Assembly (NCBI GenBank): GCA_009667805.1
Contig: CM019068.1
Coordinates: forward strand, 4,695,218-4,759,217
Length of the DNA stretch: 64,000 nt
Origin: Leptobrachium leishanense
Lineage: Eukaryota; Chordata; Amphibia; Anura; Megophryidae
Reading direction: 5' to 3'
Position 1 is the stretch's first letter, and every line of letters starts with the position of its first letter. Below, piece after piece: positions 11,020-24,095 of the stretch. The notes under the pieces were generated by a model that worked only from the letters and a program-made list of their open reading frames with translations, made no database searches and was not told the origin of the DNA. The position numbers and the translations under genes are program-made.

Positions 11020-11800
11020 TGGGTTGGGGCAAGTCAGTGTTTTGGCTTAAGGTTTGTTGTTAGGTTTCGGAGTTCAGGTTCAGTGTGCAGTTTGAAGTTC
11101 AGATCATTTGTTGGAATGAGTGGGGTTTAATTCTTAGGAATCAGGGGTTTATCTCAGGGGCTCAGGGATAGAATCTGGGGACTGGGCTTTAGAGTATGGG
11201 TTAATTGAGGTTTGGGGGTTACAATTAGCTGTTAGACTTTAGTAAGGTAGGTAAGTAGTGTTAGGTTTTGGAGTTTCAGGGTAAGGGATGGTTTGAGGGA
11301 TAGGTTAGCTGTTAGAGTTTGGGGGATAGGGTATGGGTTAGTAATTGGCAATTGGGGATAGGGTATGGGTTAGTAATTGGAGTTTGGGGGATAAGGTATG
11401 GGTTAGTGGTTGGCGTTTGGGGTGGTAGGGTATGCGTTAATAGTTGAAGTTTGAGGGGTAGGGTATGGTTTCTTAAGTTGGGGGATATGGTATAGGTTAA
11501 TGGTTGGAGTTTGGGAGGGTAGAGTATGGTTTGTTAAGTTGGGGGATAAGGTATGGTTTAGTGGTTGGATTTTGTAGGGTAGGGTATGCGTTAGTAGTTG
11601 GAGTTTGGGGGTAGGGTGTGGTTTGTTAATGGTTGGAGTTTGGGAGGGTAGAGTATGGGTTAGTAATTTAAGTTTTGGGGGGCATGAGTTAGAGTTTGGA
11701 GATCGGGAGCGGGTTAGTCGTTACGTTGGGGGTTATTGTATGGGTTTGTAGTTCGATTTAAGGTTTTGTGGTAATAATTGGGGTTCGGGTGTCAGGGTTC
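11020..11800 (+). repeat. Degenerate G-rich tandem repeat
   Basis: About 25 loosely conserved copies of a 30-35 base unit built from GGGTATGGGTTAG, TAATTGGAGTTTGGGG and GGATAG. The G/T-rich strand is plus. The GGGTTAG core resembles vertebrate telomere repeats but is too irregular to be called telomeric. Confidence 0.7.
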
Positions 11801-13195
11801 GTTGTGTTAATACGTTGTTCCATTTCACGGTGGAATCACAGAAGCCTTAGTGGATTTTACCCTCCTCGCACACGTCGTGGTGTTGTTTAACAGGTGACTC
11901 CCAGTGGCAGTGAAAGGGTTTCCCGTGAGACAACGTGGTTCACAGACTAGTGGGCGGCCTCACAGTGTAAATATTAAAAGACACACATCCGTCATCTAAC
12001 AATCACAAAGATTATCGTAGCTGGAAAGTTCATTTATCACATCCAGGTCCTCGTCTCCCATGTATAAAAGGGAGACGAGGTGTGCGTCACCACCTGTGAA
12101 ATGCAGTGCTACAAATACAATATGTGTTAAGTGCTGCTTACTTATCAATAAATTCTGCTAGTAACACGGGGAGTCTTGCAGTGCACCCAACTTGCACTGC
12201 CATCACACGGCGTGCAGAAGGAAAGTTGCTCCTGCCAGCACCGCGGGGGTCAAAGTTTCAGTGACAGAAAGCAAATAACCGATTATAATGTGTCACCGTG
12301 AGCAGCTGCTTAGTGAATCCCCCAAGCTAAAACGCGGGAATAAAATAATGAATAAAATACTCACAAGGTTGATCTGTGTGACAGATCTCTGTAACACAAC
12401 AGGGTCACATCTGCCAATGCCACTTCCTCTGCCACGTGTTCTACCTAGGCAGACTCTTGTGCCTTCCTCCAGTCCTTAGACGACGCTTTAGGACTGGGAC
12501 ACATAGAGCCTGCTAGCACCCCCAGAAATAAGGCGACACTGTAGATCTGTGGTCACATTTATACAGTCAAACATAGGTTATTTACATACATAAAATCACA
12601 ACCTCTTCCAGTGGGACCAAATTATGTTGACACATAATTGCACAAACATTGACTTCTTGGAATGATAAATCTATTTCCATTAGGTCAGTTACAGTAAACA
12701 TTACTTAACATTTCTAACAAGGCTGGACAAACAGAAAACTAATACATTACCTACAGACAGCAGGTTAACTATTCAGATAGAAACAGATATAAGGTAAACA
12801 TAGACTAGACAATGCATTCTTACATAATCACAGATCACACATTCTGCACACAAGAGGGCAATGAAAATAATAACAAAAGTCAGGCCTGCACCCCAAACCC
12901 ATCTCCATGCCCACGCACCCCAGTCTAAAGTGACGCATGCCACAATCTGGTTTTACAATCCTTATTTCAACCTCAAGAAACAAAAAAAAGAAATACGGAC
13001 CAGGCTGCCCTTTGGGGGGAGCGAGCATGGTACACGCCCTGGACCCCCCCCCCTCACTTCTTGGGGCCAAATGCCACTGCCAACATCTGTAAATGCACAG
13101 AGCCAAATTGTGGCATGACATTCCACCTGCCTCCAGGAATGCCTGACTCTGAGAGCACCCCCTCCCCCACATCCATGAAAGCTATAGTGTGTCTA
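11801..13195. other. Unassigned sequence, no gene seen
   Basis: No coding sequence was recognised. Apart from a short palindrome at 12049-12080 and an oligo-C tract near 13045, I see nothing I can name. The segment 12540-12850 is AT-rich and could be part of an old transposon. Confidence 0.35.
12049..12080. other. Perfect 11-bp hairpin enclosing a TATA-like loop
   Basis: CCTCGTCTCCC and GGGAGACGAGG flank the 10-base loop ATGTATAAAA. The stem is perfect. It could be a chance palindrome or the centre of a small foldback element; no function is assigned. Confidence 0.6.
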
Positions 13196-13768
13196 TTTGG
13201 ACGGAGAGGGGTGTCTGAGGGAGAGGGGGTGTCTCTCCGAAGGAGAGTGGATATTTATCTGAGGGTGCGTCTGAGGGAGAGGGGGTGTCTGAGGGAGAGG
13301 GGGTGTCTCTGAGGGAGAGTGGGTATTTATTTGAGGGGGTGTCTGAGCGAGAAGGGGTGTCTCTCTGAGGGAGAGTGGGTATTTATCTGAGATGTGTCTG
13401 AGGGAGAGGGGGTGTCTGAGGGAGAGGGGGTGTCTCTGAGGGAGAGTGGGTATTTATCTGAGGAGGTGTCTGAGCGATAGGGTGTGTCTGAGGGAGAGGG
13501 GGTGTCTCTGAGGGAGAGTGGGTATTTATCTGAGATGTGTCTGAGGGAGAGGGGGTGTCTCTCCGAGGGAGAGTGGGTATTTATATGAGGATGCGTCTGA
13601 TGGAGAGGGGGTGTCTGAGGGAGAGGGGGTGTCTCTGAGGGAGAGTGGGTATTTATCTGAGGAGGTGTCTGAGCGAGAGGGTGTGTCTGAGGGAGAGGGG
13701 GTGTCTCTCTGAGGGAGAGTGGGTATTTATCTGAGGGGGTGTCTGAGGGAGAAGGGGTGTCTGTTTCA
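13196..13768 (+). repeat. Minisatellite with GTGTCTGAGGGAGAGG core
   Basis: Short units (about 18-20 bases, GGTGTCTGAGGGAGAGGG) alternate with a longer unit containing GAGAGTGGGTATTTATCTGA, giving a higher-order period of roughly 120 bases repeated about five times. It abuts the start of the ERV LTR. Confidence 0.85.
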
Positions 13769-13778
13769 AGTGTAGAAA

Positions 13779-14445
13779 TGAAGACACTGCAAGCTGCCTG
13801 TGTAAGGACTCATGTTGAAAGAGCGCTACCTGGGAATAACCCCTAGCGTCACCCTCTCTGTTCCCTGTCCACCATTTTAGATAGTTTATACAGTTCTATT
13901 TTCTAACTGTAGCCTCTAATATCTTGTTTTAAACCTGATTTCTGCTGACTAAAGAATCACCTCTTCTCCCCCCCCCAGGTCTCTAAATATTCCTAGCCAA
14001 GCCATAAAAGTTGCTTAATATATCAAGGCCACAGAAGGAATGAATAACCCATGTAATCCCGCAGTTGGCCTTATTTGAAAGGATGACTCCTTTTTACAGC
14101 TTGTTGACTAGACAGGGAAATTGCCTCCGGTAGGCTCCAGGGTCGTGTCTTTGAGGTGAACCTTGCTGACTTGCAAAATGATGAATAAAGTCCAATATGT
14201 ATAATGAAGGTTGATATGGGAAGTGGGAGGGTAACCTGGGGAGGGGAATAAGGTGTGTATTTTACTCACTATGTATAAAACCTTTGTTTCTCTGTTGGCT
14301 CGGGACTTGAGTATTTTTTGGGCTAGACCTGACTCAAGGCTCGGTACCGAATAAATGCTTTTCCTGCTTAAGAAGGCCTCCGTCTCCTTTGACTACCACC
14401 GAGTCACAATCTCCTAACCCGAATTACACCCAGATGGCTGCTTCA
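13779..14445 (+). mobile_element. 5' LTR of an endogenous gamma-like retrovirus
   Basis: The proposed LTR starts TGAAG and ends CTTCA, a short inverted pair, four bases before a primer-binding site. It contains TATAAAA at about 14273 and AATAAA at about 14350, spaced as in a U3-R-U5 structure. The left edge is chosen by the inverted pair and could be a few bases off (a TGTAG lies at 13771). It is an old genomic copy; no 3' LTR is present because the element is cut off near 15436. Confidence 0.75.
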
Positions 14446-14449
14446 TTTC

Positions 14450-14467
14450 TGGGGGCTTGTCCGGGAC
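14450..14467 (+). promoter_or_regulatory. Proline-type tRNA primer-binding site of the ERV
   Basis: TGGGGGCTTGTCCGGGAC follows the LTR end by four bases. It closely matches the 3' end complement of tRNA-Pro used as primer by many gammaretrovirus-like ERVs. It marks the start of minus-strand DNA synthesis and confirms the plus orientation of the element. Confidence 0.85.
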
Positions 14468-15116
14468 TGGCAGGCCTGGCTCGGTGAGAGCAGGAGAACG
14501 GCAGTGTTCTGCAACTCCGTGGGCTTCGTCGGGGCGTGCTGCCGATCAACAGTTGATTGTCTGCCGGTGCCCCTGCGGGTCTTACTGCACTCTGTGGATC
14601 TCAACGTGTTGCGTGGTAGCACCTCCGACCGTGACCCTGCGGAAGCACGAGGCCGGAGGAAAACCGTTGCGCTGCGACCGAGGTAATGTATTTTATTATT
14701 CAGTGTTTGACAGCATAATGAGTGATTGTATAAATAATTAGCCAACATTGAATGTGAGGTTGAGTTTTGAGACAAAGGGGACAGCATCCTCTAGAGAGAG
14801 ATAAGAAGCCAGCAGTGCTTCAATGTGAGGAACCTGCAGTGTTCCAGGAGACTGAAGTGCTCCAATAGCCTGGCCCGGGAATGAAAAGGGGGGTAAATTG
14901 TGCACCCCTAAAAAAACAGTACCCCACGGCAGAAGAGAGTAGCTACCTCTTCCAGCGCTATAGTGTATTGTGTAAATGACATCTGTTGGCTATAAGTGAG
15001 GATACTTAGCTGTTATAAAATAAGTGTATATCTTGCTGTGCTGTTTGTATCTGATACTGGATGGGTCGACTCTGTGAACGGGGCCCTTCTGTGTGTGGCT
15101 GCGAAAGAATTGCTGA
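14468..15116 (+). other. ERV leader region
   Basis: GC-rich untranslated leader between the primer-binding site and the gag remnant. A plausible splice donor (GAGGTAATG near 14680) is visible. No complete ORF is present. Confidence 0.5.
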
Positions 15117-15436
15117 TTGGAGTATCGGACTGTTAATGAACACTGTTTAGAGGTTGACAATATAGGAATTCCCAAATCCCGTCAGGGAGACAAGGTTGAG
15201 AAGTATATGTTGCGCAATTTTAAAACCCTCTATGCAGTTCATCAGTATGGGACGAAACTGCAAAAGAGCAAGCTGCGTACATTGTGTGAGATAGAGTGGC
15301 CTGTTGTGTATCCTTCATGGCCACCAGAGGAAACAATGGATCCTGTCTTGATACAGGGGGTTCATTCAGTGGTCACCGGACACCCAGGGCATCCGGATCA
15401 ATACCCTTTATGGATATATGGAGTAGTCAATGTAAT
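15117..15436 (+). pseudogene. ERV gag matrix-domain remnant, truncated
   Basis: About 100 codons resemble the matrix domain of gammaretrovirus-like Gag: a helical N-terminal part, then CEIEWPVVYPSWP and GHPDQYP, which match the conserved Trp-Pro and HPDQ signatures of this domain. The normal start region is degraded (a stop lies just upstream near 15147) and the sequence is cut by a LINE scrap at about 15437, so nothing functional can be made. Capsid, pol and env are absent from the window. Confidence 0.7.
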
Positions 15437-15593
15437 AGAGCAGCAGGAAATGCTGGCAGAATGCTTGGTTGTGTAGGGAGAGCCTGTATTAGCAGTAGGA
15501 AAAGGGAAGTGCTCATGCCACTGTACAGAGCACTGGTGAGACCTCACTTGGAGTACTGTGTGCAGTACTGGAGACCGTATCTCCAGAAGGATC
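15437..15593 (+). mobile_element. CR1/L2-type LINE fragment (end of reverse transcriptase)
   Basis: Encodes REVLMPLYRALVRPHLEYCV and YWRPYLQKD, the characteristic post-catalytic part of CR1/L2/Rex1-like ORF2. It lies upstream, in the LINE, of the piece found at 489-864. It is interrupted at TA 15594-15595 by the Tc1 element, and the LINE does not clearly resume after it. Confidence 0.75.
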
Positions 15594-15595
15594 TA

Positions 15596-17182
<1,587 letters not shown>

Positions 17183-17186
17183 TATG

Positions 17187-17348
17187 TTCTTGCCTAACCT
17201 GCGTCCGTTTGCAGCGTCCGTCAGCCCCCGCACTTCTGTGCGGACGTACTTCGTGTGTGGGGCTCCATTTAACACAATTGTATGCTATCACGGACGTACT
17301 TATGTGCGGCAACACGGACGTGATAACTGCACTCGTCTGACCCCAGCC
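17187..17348. mobile_element. Fragment of a Harbinger-type MITE
   Basis: Sequence ending CGTCTGACCCCAGCC next to TTA, matching the right terminus of the MITEs at 18444, 21741 and 22324. Only about 160 bases remain; the left end abuts the Tc1 target site. Confidence 0.6.
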
Positions 17349-20300
17349 TTAAGGAATCCGCCGTGCTCTAAAAAAATCTGCCGCGCTCTAAAAGAATCCA
17401 CCATTCTCTAAAGGAATCCGCTCTAAAAGAATCCGCCGTGCTCTAAAACAATTCGCCGTGCTCTAAAGGAATCCGCTGTGCTCTAAAAGAATCCGCCGCG
17501 CTCTAAAACAATCCGCTGCGCTCAAACAATCCGCCGCACTCTAAAGGAATCTGCCGCGCTCTAAAGGAATCAGCCATGCTCTAAAAGAATCCGCTGTGCT
17601 CTAAAAGAATCTGCTGTGCTTTTAAAGAATCCGCCGCGCTCTAAAAGAATCCACCGCGCTCTAAAACAATCCGCCGTGCTCTAAAAGAATCCGCCGCACT
17701 CTAAAGGAATCTGCCGCGCTCTAAAAGAATCCGCTGTGCTCTAAAAGAATCTGCTGTGCTTTTAAAGAATCCGCCGCGCTCTAAAAGAATCCACCGCGCT
17801 CTAAAACAATCCGCCGTGCTCTAAAAGAATCCGCCGTGCTCTAAAAGAATCTGCTGTGCTTTTAAAGAATCCGCCGCGCTCTAAAAGAATCCACCGCGCT
17901 CTAAAACAATCCGCCGTGCTCTAAAAGAATCCGCCGTGCTCTAAAACAATTTGCCGTGCTCTAAAAGAAACCGCCGCGCTCTAAAAGAATCTGGCGCGCT
18001 CTAAAGGAATCCGCCGCACTCTAAAGGAATCCGCTGTGCTCTAAAAGAATCCACCATGCTCTAACAGAATCTGCCGCGCTTTTAAGGAATCCGCCGCGAT
18101 CTAAAAGTATCCGCCGTGCTCTAAAAGAATCCGCCGTGCTCTAAAAGAATCCGCCTGCTCTAAAAGAATCCGCCGCGATCTAAAGGAATCCGCTACGATC
18201 TAAAAGAATCCGCCGTGCTCTAAAGGAATCCGCTGTGCTCTAAAAGAATCCGCCGCGCTCTAAAAGAATCCACAGCGATCTAAAGGAATCCGCTGCGATC
18301 TAAAAGAATCTGCCGCGCTGTAAAGGAATCCGCTCTGCTCTAAAAGAATCCGCCGCACTCTAAAACAATTCACCACGCTCTAAAAGAATCCGCCGTGCTG
18401 TAAAAGAATCTGTCGTGCTCTAAAGGAATCCGCCGTGCTCTAAGGCTAGGGTCAGACGAACGCATTTTTCATGTTGTCCGTGAAAAAGTGCGTTCGAACG
18501 AATGGACGCATTTTTTCACGGAATACGCAATAGCGGTCATACGATGCGCATTTTCGGCCGTGATTTTGTACGGATCATCAATAAAACACTTTTTGCGTCT
18601 GGACGTTATGTTGGCCGGACATTAGCAGCGTCTGACGTCTCCCAATCACGCACACACGCCGCTAGCGGACGCAGCGCACTCTGTACGTCAGTAGTAGCGG
18701 TTTGACGTTCTCGAAAAAATGTGTTCGTTTGCCACTTGCGTTGCGCGGCCGGACTTTCGTGCGGCCGTTCGTCGTATGTTCCCCGGCATTGGACGTCATT
18801 TGCTGCTAGCACGGCCGTGATTTCGTGCGGCTAAACGCACGTTAAACCTGCTTTCGTCTGACCTTAGCCTAAAGGAATCCGCCGTGCTCTAAAAGAATCC
18901 GCCGCGCTCTAAAAGAATCCGCCGCGATCTAAAACAATTCGCCGTGCTCTAAAAGAATCTGCCGCGCTCTAAAAGAATCCGCCATGCTCTAAAAGAATCC
19001 GCCATGCTCTAAAAGAATCCGCCTTGCTCTAAAACAATTCGCCGTGCTCTAAAGGAATCCGCTGTGCTCTAAAGGAATCCGCCATGCTCTAAAACAATTC
19101 GCCGTGCTCTAAAGGAATCCGCTGTGCTCTAAAAGAATCCGCCGCACTCTAAAAGAATCCGCCATGCTCTAAAACAATTCGCCGCACTCTAAAGGAATCC
19201 GCTGTGCTCTAAAAGAATCCGCCGCGCTCTAAAAGAATCCGCCGCGCTCTAAAGGAATCTGCTACGCTCTAAAGGAATCCGCCGTGCTCTAAAAGAATCT
19301 GCCGCGCTCTAAAGGAATCCGCTGTGCTCTAAAAGAATCTGCCGCGATCTAAAACAATTCGCCATGCTCTAAAAGAATCTGCCGCGCTCTAAAAGAATCT
19401 GCCGTGCTCTAAAGGAATCCGCTCTAAAAGAATCCGCCGTGCTCTAAAACAATTCGCCGTGCTCTAAAAGAATCCGCTGTGCTCTAAAAGAATCCGCCGC
19501 GCTGTAAAAGAATCCGCCGCACTCTAAAACAATTCGCCACACTGTAAAAGAATCTGCCGCGCTCTAAAAGAATTTGCTGTGCTCTAAAACAATCCGCCGC
19601 GCTCTAAAACAATTTGCCGTGCTCTAAAGGAATCCGCTGTGCTCTAAAAGAATCCGCCGCGCTCTAAAGAAATCCGCCGCGCTCTAAAAGAATCTGCCGC
19701 GCTCTAAAGGAATCCGCCGTGCTCTAAAAGAATCTGCTGTGCTCTAAAAGAATCCACCGTACTCTAAAAGAATCCGCCGCGCTTTTAAGGAATCCGCCGC
19801 GATCTAAAAGTATCCGCCGTGCTCTAAAACAATCCGCTGTGCTCTAAAAGAATCCGCCGCGCTCTAAAGGAATCTGCTACGCTCTAAAGGAATCCGCCGT
19901 GCTCTAAAAGAATCTGCCGCGCTCTAAAGGAAACCGCTGTGCTCTAAAAGAATCCGCCGCGCTCTAAAAGAATCTGCCGCGCTCTAAAGGAATCCGCCGC
20001 GATCTAAAGGAATCCGCCGCGCTCTAAAGGAATCCGCTGTGCTCTAAAAGAATCTGCCACGATCTAAAACAATTCGCCATGCTCTAAAAGAATCTGCCGC
20101 GCTCTAAAAGAATCTGCCGTGCTCTAAAGGAATCCGCTCTAAAAGAATCCGCCGTGCTCTAAAACAATTCGCCGTGCTCTAAAAGAATCCGCTGTGCTCT
20201 AAAAGAATCCGCCGCGCTGTAAAAGAATCCGTCGCACTCTAAAACAATTCGCCACGCTGTAAAAGAATCTGCCGCGCTCTAAAAGAATCTGCCGCGCTTT

Positions 20301-21174
20301 AAAGGAATCCGCCGCTATCTAAAGGAATCCGCCGCGCTCTAAAGGAATCCGCTGTGCTCTAAAAGAATCTGCCGCGCTCTAAAAGAATCCGCCGTGCTCT
20401 AAAACAATTTGCCGTGCTCTAAAGGAATCCGCTGTGCTCTAAAAGAATCCGCCACGCTCTAAAGAAATCCGCCGCGCTCTAAAAGAATCTGCCGCGCTCT
20501 AAAAGAATCCACCGTGCTCTAAAAGAATCCGCCGCACTTTTAAGGAATCCGCCGCGATCTAAAAGTATCCGCCGTGCTCTAAAACAATCCGCTGTGCTCT
20601 AAAAGAATCCGCCGCGCTCTAAAGGAATCCGCCGTGCTCTAAAGGAATCTGCTCTAAAAGAATCCGCTGTGCTCTAAAACAATTTGCTGTGCTCTAAAAC
20701 AATTTGCTGTGCTCTAAAACAATTTGCTGTGCTCTAAAAGAATCCATGTGCTCTAAAGGAATCTGCAGCGATCTAAAAGTATCCGCCGTGCTCTAAAACA
20801 ATCCGCCGTGCTCTAAAAGAATCCGCCGCGCTGTAAAAGAATCCGCCGCGCTCTAAAACAATTCGCCACGCTCTAAATGAACCCACCGTGCTCTGAAACA
20901 ATTCGCCGTGCTCTAAAGGAATCCGCTGTGCTCTAAAAGAATCTGCCGCGCTCTAAAATATCCGCCATGCTCTAAAGGAATCCGCTCTAAAAGAATCCGC
21001 TGTGCTCTAAAACAATTTGCTGTGCTCTAAAAGAATCCATGTGCTCTAAAGGAATCCGCCGTGCTCTAAAGGAATCTGCCGCGATCTAAAAGTATCCGCC
21101 GTGCTCTAAAACAATCCACCGTGCTCTAAAAGAATCCGCCGTGCTCTAAAGGAATCCGCCGCGCTCTAAAACTT
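17349..21174 (+). repeat. 20-bp minisatellite array, about 170 copies
   Basis: Unit CTCTAAAAGAATCCGCCGTG with frequent variants (GGAATCC, ACAATTC, CGCG, TGTG). The array is interrupted once, by a MITE at 18444-18869. A shortened 10-base unit (CCGCTCTAAAAG context) recurs at 19421, 20136 and later, marking higher-order duplications about 715 bases long. No coding potential. Confidence 0.97.
18444..18869 (-). mobile_element. Harbinger-type MITE in the 20-bp array
   Basis: A 426-bp element with ends GGCTAGGGTCAGAC and (inverted) GGCTAAGGTCAGAC sits between TAA at 18441-18443 and 18870-18872. Three-base TWA duplications and GG-starting termini point to PIF/Harbinger. Its internal sequence is the reverse complement of the copy at 22324-22749. 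Confidence 0.85.
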
Positions 21175-21740
21175 GTTTTAGGGTTAGAGTTGTTTTTTAG
21201 GGTTAGGGTTACAGTTAGAGTAAGGTTACTAACTTTAACTCTAACCCTAACACAAGCACAGATAGTAACCCTAACTGTAACCCTAAAACAAGCAAAGATA
21301 GTAACCTAACCCAAACTGTAACCCTAACCCTAAAACAAGCACAGATAGTAACCCTAACCCTAACCATAACCCTAAAACAAGCACAGATAGTAACCTAACC
21401 CTAACCCAAACTGTAACCCTAACCCTAAAACAAGCACAGATAGTAACCCTAACCCTAACCATAACCCTAAAACAAGCACAGATAGTAACCTAACCCTAAC
21501 CCAAACTGTAACCCTAACCCTAAAACAAGCACAGATAGTAACCCTAACCCTAACCATAACCCTAAAACAAGCACAGATAGTAACCTAACCCTAACCCAAA
21601 CTGTAACCCTAAAACCAGCACAGATAGTAACATAACCCTAACCCTAAAACAAGCACAGATAGTAACCTAACCCTAACCCAAACTGTAACCCTAACCCTAA
21701 AACAAGCAGATAGTAACCCTAACCCAAGCTGTAACCCTAA

Positions 21741-22169
21741 GGCTGGGGTCAGACCAGCACACTTTTAACGTGCGTTCTGGCGCACATAATTACGGCCGCA
21801 CTAGCAGCAGATGACGGGCAATGTCGGCCAATATACGATGTACGGCTGCACAAAAGTCCGGCCGTGCAACGCAAGTGGAATTTGAACGCATTTTTCTGAG
21901 AACGCCGAACCGCTAGTACTGACGTACTGAGTGCGCAGCTGCGGCATAGCGGCGTGTTTTTCCGTGATTAGGAGATGTCAGACGCTGCTAATGTCCAGCC
22001 AACATAACGTCCAGACGCAAAAAGAGTTTTATTGACGATCCGTACAAAATCACGCCTGAAAATGCGCGTCGTCTGACAGTTTTTGCGCATTCCGTGAAAA
22101 AATACGTCAATGCGTTCGGACGTACTTTTTCACGTTCGCGGGGGAAAATGCTTTCGTCTGACCCTAGCC
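21741..22169 (+). mobile_element. Harbinger-type MITE in the telomere-like array
   Basis: A 429-bp element with ends GGCTGGGGTCAGAC and (inverted) GGCTAGGGTCAGAC between TAA at 21738-21740 and 22170-22172. Same family as 18444 and 22324; same orientation as 22324. Confidence 0.85.
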
Positions 22170-22323
22170 TAAAACAAGCAGATAGTAACCTTACTGTAAC
22201 CCTAACCCAAACTGTAACGATACTCCTAAAACAAGCACCGATAGTAACCTAACCCAAACTGTAACCCTAACCCTAAAACAAGCACAGATAGTAACCTTAC
22301 TCTAACTGTTACCCTAACACTAA

Positions 22324-22749
22324 GGCTAGGGTCAGACTAACGCAGTATTAACGTGCGTTTAGCCGCACTAAATCACGGCCGTGCTAGCCGCAAATGACAG
22401 CCAATGCCAGGCAGCATACGAAGAACGGCCGCACAAATGTGCGGCTGTGCAATGCAAGTGGCAAACGAACACATTTTTTCGAGAACGTGATACCGCTAGT
22501 ACTGACGTACAGAGTGCGCTGCGTCCGCTAGCGGCGTGTTTGCGTGATTAGGAGACGTCAGACGCTGCACACGTCCGGCCAACATAACGTCCAGACGCAA
22601 CAAGTGTTTTATTGATGATCCGTACAAAATCACGGCCGAAAATGCGCATCGTATGACCGCTATCGCGTATTCCGTGAAAAAATGCGTCCATTCGTTCGAA
22701 CGCACTTTTTCACGGACAAAGCGAAGAATGCGTTAGTCTGACCCTAGCC
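22324..22749 (+). mobile_element. Harbinger-type MITE in the telomere-like array
   Basis: A 426-bp element with perfect inverted ends GGCTAGGGTCAGAC between TAA at 22321-22323 and 22750-22752. Non-coding. About 150 bases separate it from the copy at 21741-22169. Confidence 0.88.
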
Positions 22750-23355
22750 TAAAACCAGCACAGATAGTAACCTAACCCTAGCTGTAACCCTAAAACAAGC
22801 ACAGATAGTAACCTAACCCTAGCTGTAACCCTAAAACAAGCACAGATAGTAACCTAACCCTAACCCAAACTGTAACCCTAACCCTAAAACAAGCAGATAG
22901 TAACCCTAACCCAAGCTGTAACCCTAAAACAAGCAGATAGTAACCCTAACCCAAGCTGTAACCCTAAAACAAGCAGATAGTAACCCTAACCCAAGCTGTA
23001 ACCCTAAAACAAGCAGATTAGTAACCCTAACCCTAACTGTAACCCTAACCCTAAAACAAGCACAGATAGTAACCTACCCAAACTGTAACCCTACCCCTAA
23101 AACAAGCACCGATAGTAACCTAACCCAAACTGTAACCCTAACCCTAAAACAAGCACAGATAGTAACCTTAAACAAACTTTAAAACAAGCACACATAGTAA
23201 CCTTACTGTAACCCTAACCCTAAATCAAGCACAAATAGGAACCTAACCCTAAATGTATCCCTAACCCAAAATGCAACTGTAACCCAAAATATAGCCTTAA
23301 CCCTCCAACAAGCGCAAATAGTAACCTAACCCAAATTGTAGTCCTAACCCTAAAA

Positions 23356-24095
23356 CAAGCATTGTGACGGGCGTCACTTTGGACTTTTGGGGTGCATGGG
23401 CCTAGAAATGTATTTGGGAGGGGCAGACCTCATGTTCTATTATTTCCCTGCCCTTTCTTGTTTTGATGAAGTCACCCTGTGCCTGTAGAGTGCAGGGTGT
23501 TTGTGAAACCTGTGTTATGTAGAGAAGGGATAACGTTATTGTTATTATCTATCGTTATTATGGTCTATGTGTGTATCTGTTGATATCTGCAAATCAAGGT
23601 AGATGCTCCAGTTAGGTCTCCTTGTTCCATTCCAGCCTGGATATCATTGCAGACTTTTAAAAGGGCGGTTGTAGTTGAGTGATTTGGACGGAAGCCGGAT
23701 TGATCCGGGGTTAAGTAGTTTGAATATTGATAATAATCACGTAATTGCTCGTAAACACATTTTTCAAAATTTTTGACATAACAGGGAGCAACGATATCGG
23801 ATGATTTCATCAAGAATGGAAGAACAGAGAATTAATAATTTGTTGAGGGCAGGGATCCTGTGTGAGTGAATTGTATGTTTGTGGGGGGACGTTACACAGT
23901 GTCCCCATGATGGGGGGGGGGCACGGCGATAAAAGCACGTGGAAGGATAGGACACGGCTGGATCTGCAAGAGAGTTTGAAGACACATAATAAAAGTGTTC
24001 TGCTCTGTCATGTAACACACACCCAGAATGCTGCATACAATGCTTTTCACTGTGTTTTAGTGATAATTATGTTGTTGTTGTGTTTATGTGCATGT
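23356..24095 (-). mobile_element. LTR-like start and LINE reverse-transcriptase fragment
   Basis: The first part starts TGTGACGGGCGTCAC at 23364 and resembles an LTR beginning, but no end was found. From about 23830 down to 23565 the minus strand encodes part of a non-LTR reverse transcriptase: KNFEKCVYEQLRDYYQ, then LTPDQSGFRPNHSTTTALLK, the conserved GFRP-HST block of CR1/L2/Jockey-type enzymes. It is a short dead fragment. The remainder up to the 36-bp array shows nothing recognisable. Confidence 0.65.

Larger units (their letters stand above)
21175..23355. repeat. Telomere-like CCCTAA array with AAACAAGCACAGATAGT spacer
   Basis: Units of about 45-60 bases combine one or more CCCTAA repeats with a fixed spacer AAAACAAGCACAGATAGTAA. 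The first 50 bases are in the opposite (TTAGGG) orientation and the rest in CCCTAA orientation, a head-to-head junction at about 21222-21235. Two MITEs interrupt the array. It is an internal array, not a chromosome end. Confidence 0.92.

Noticed and set aside
14450..14467. Part of a tRNA gene
   Set aside because: Only the 18-base primer complement is present, placed directly after an LTR; no cloverleaf around it.
17349..21174. CRISPR-like array
   Set aside because: Units are contiguous 20-mers with no unique spacers, in a eukaryotic transposon context.
21175..23355. True telomere or chromosome end
   Set aside because: The CCCTAA units are mixed with a fixed non-telomeric spacer and the sequence continues for 40 kb on the right and 21 kb on the left.
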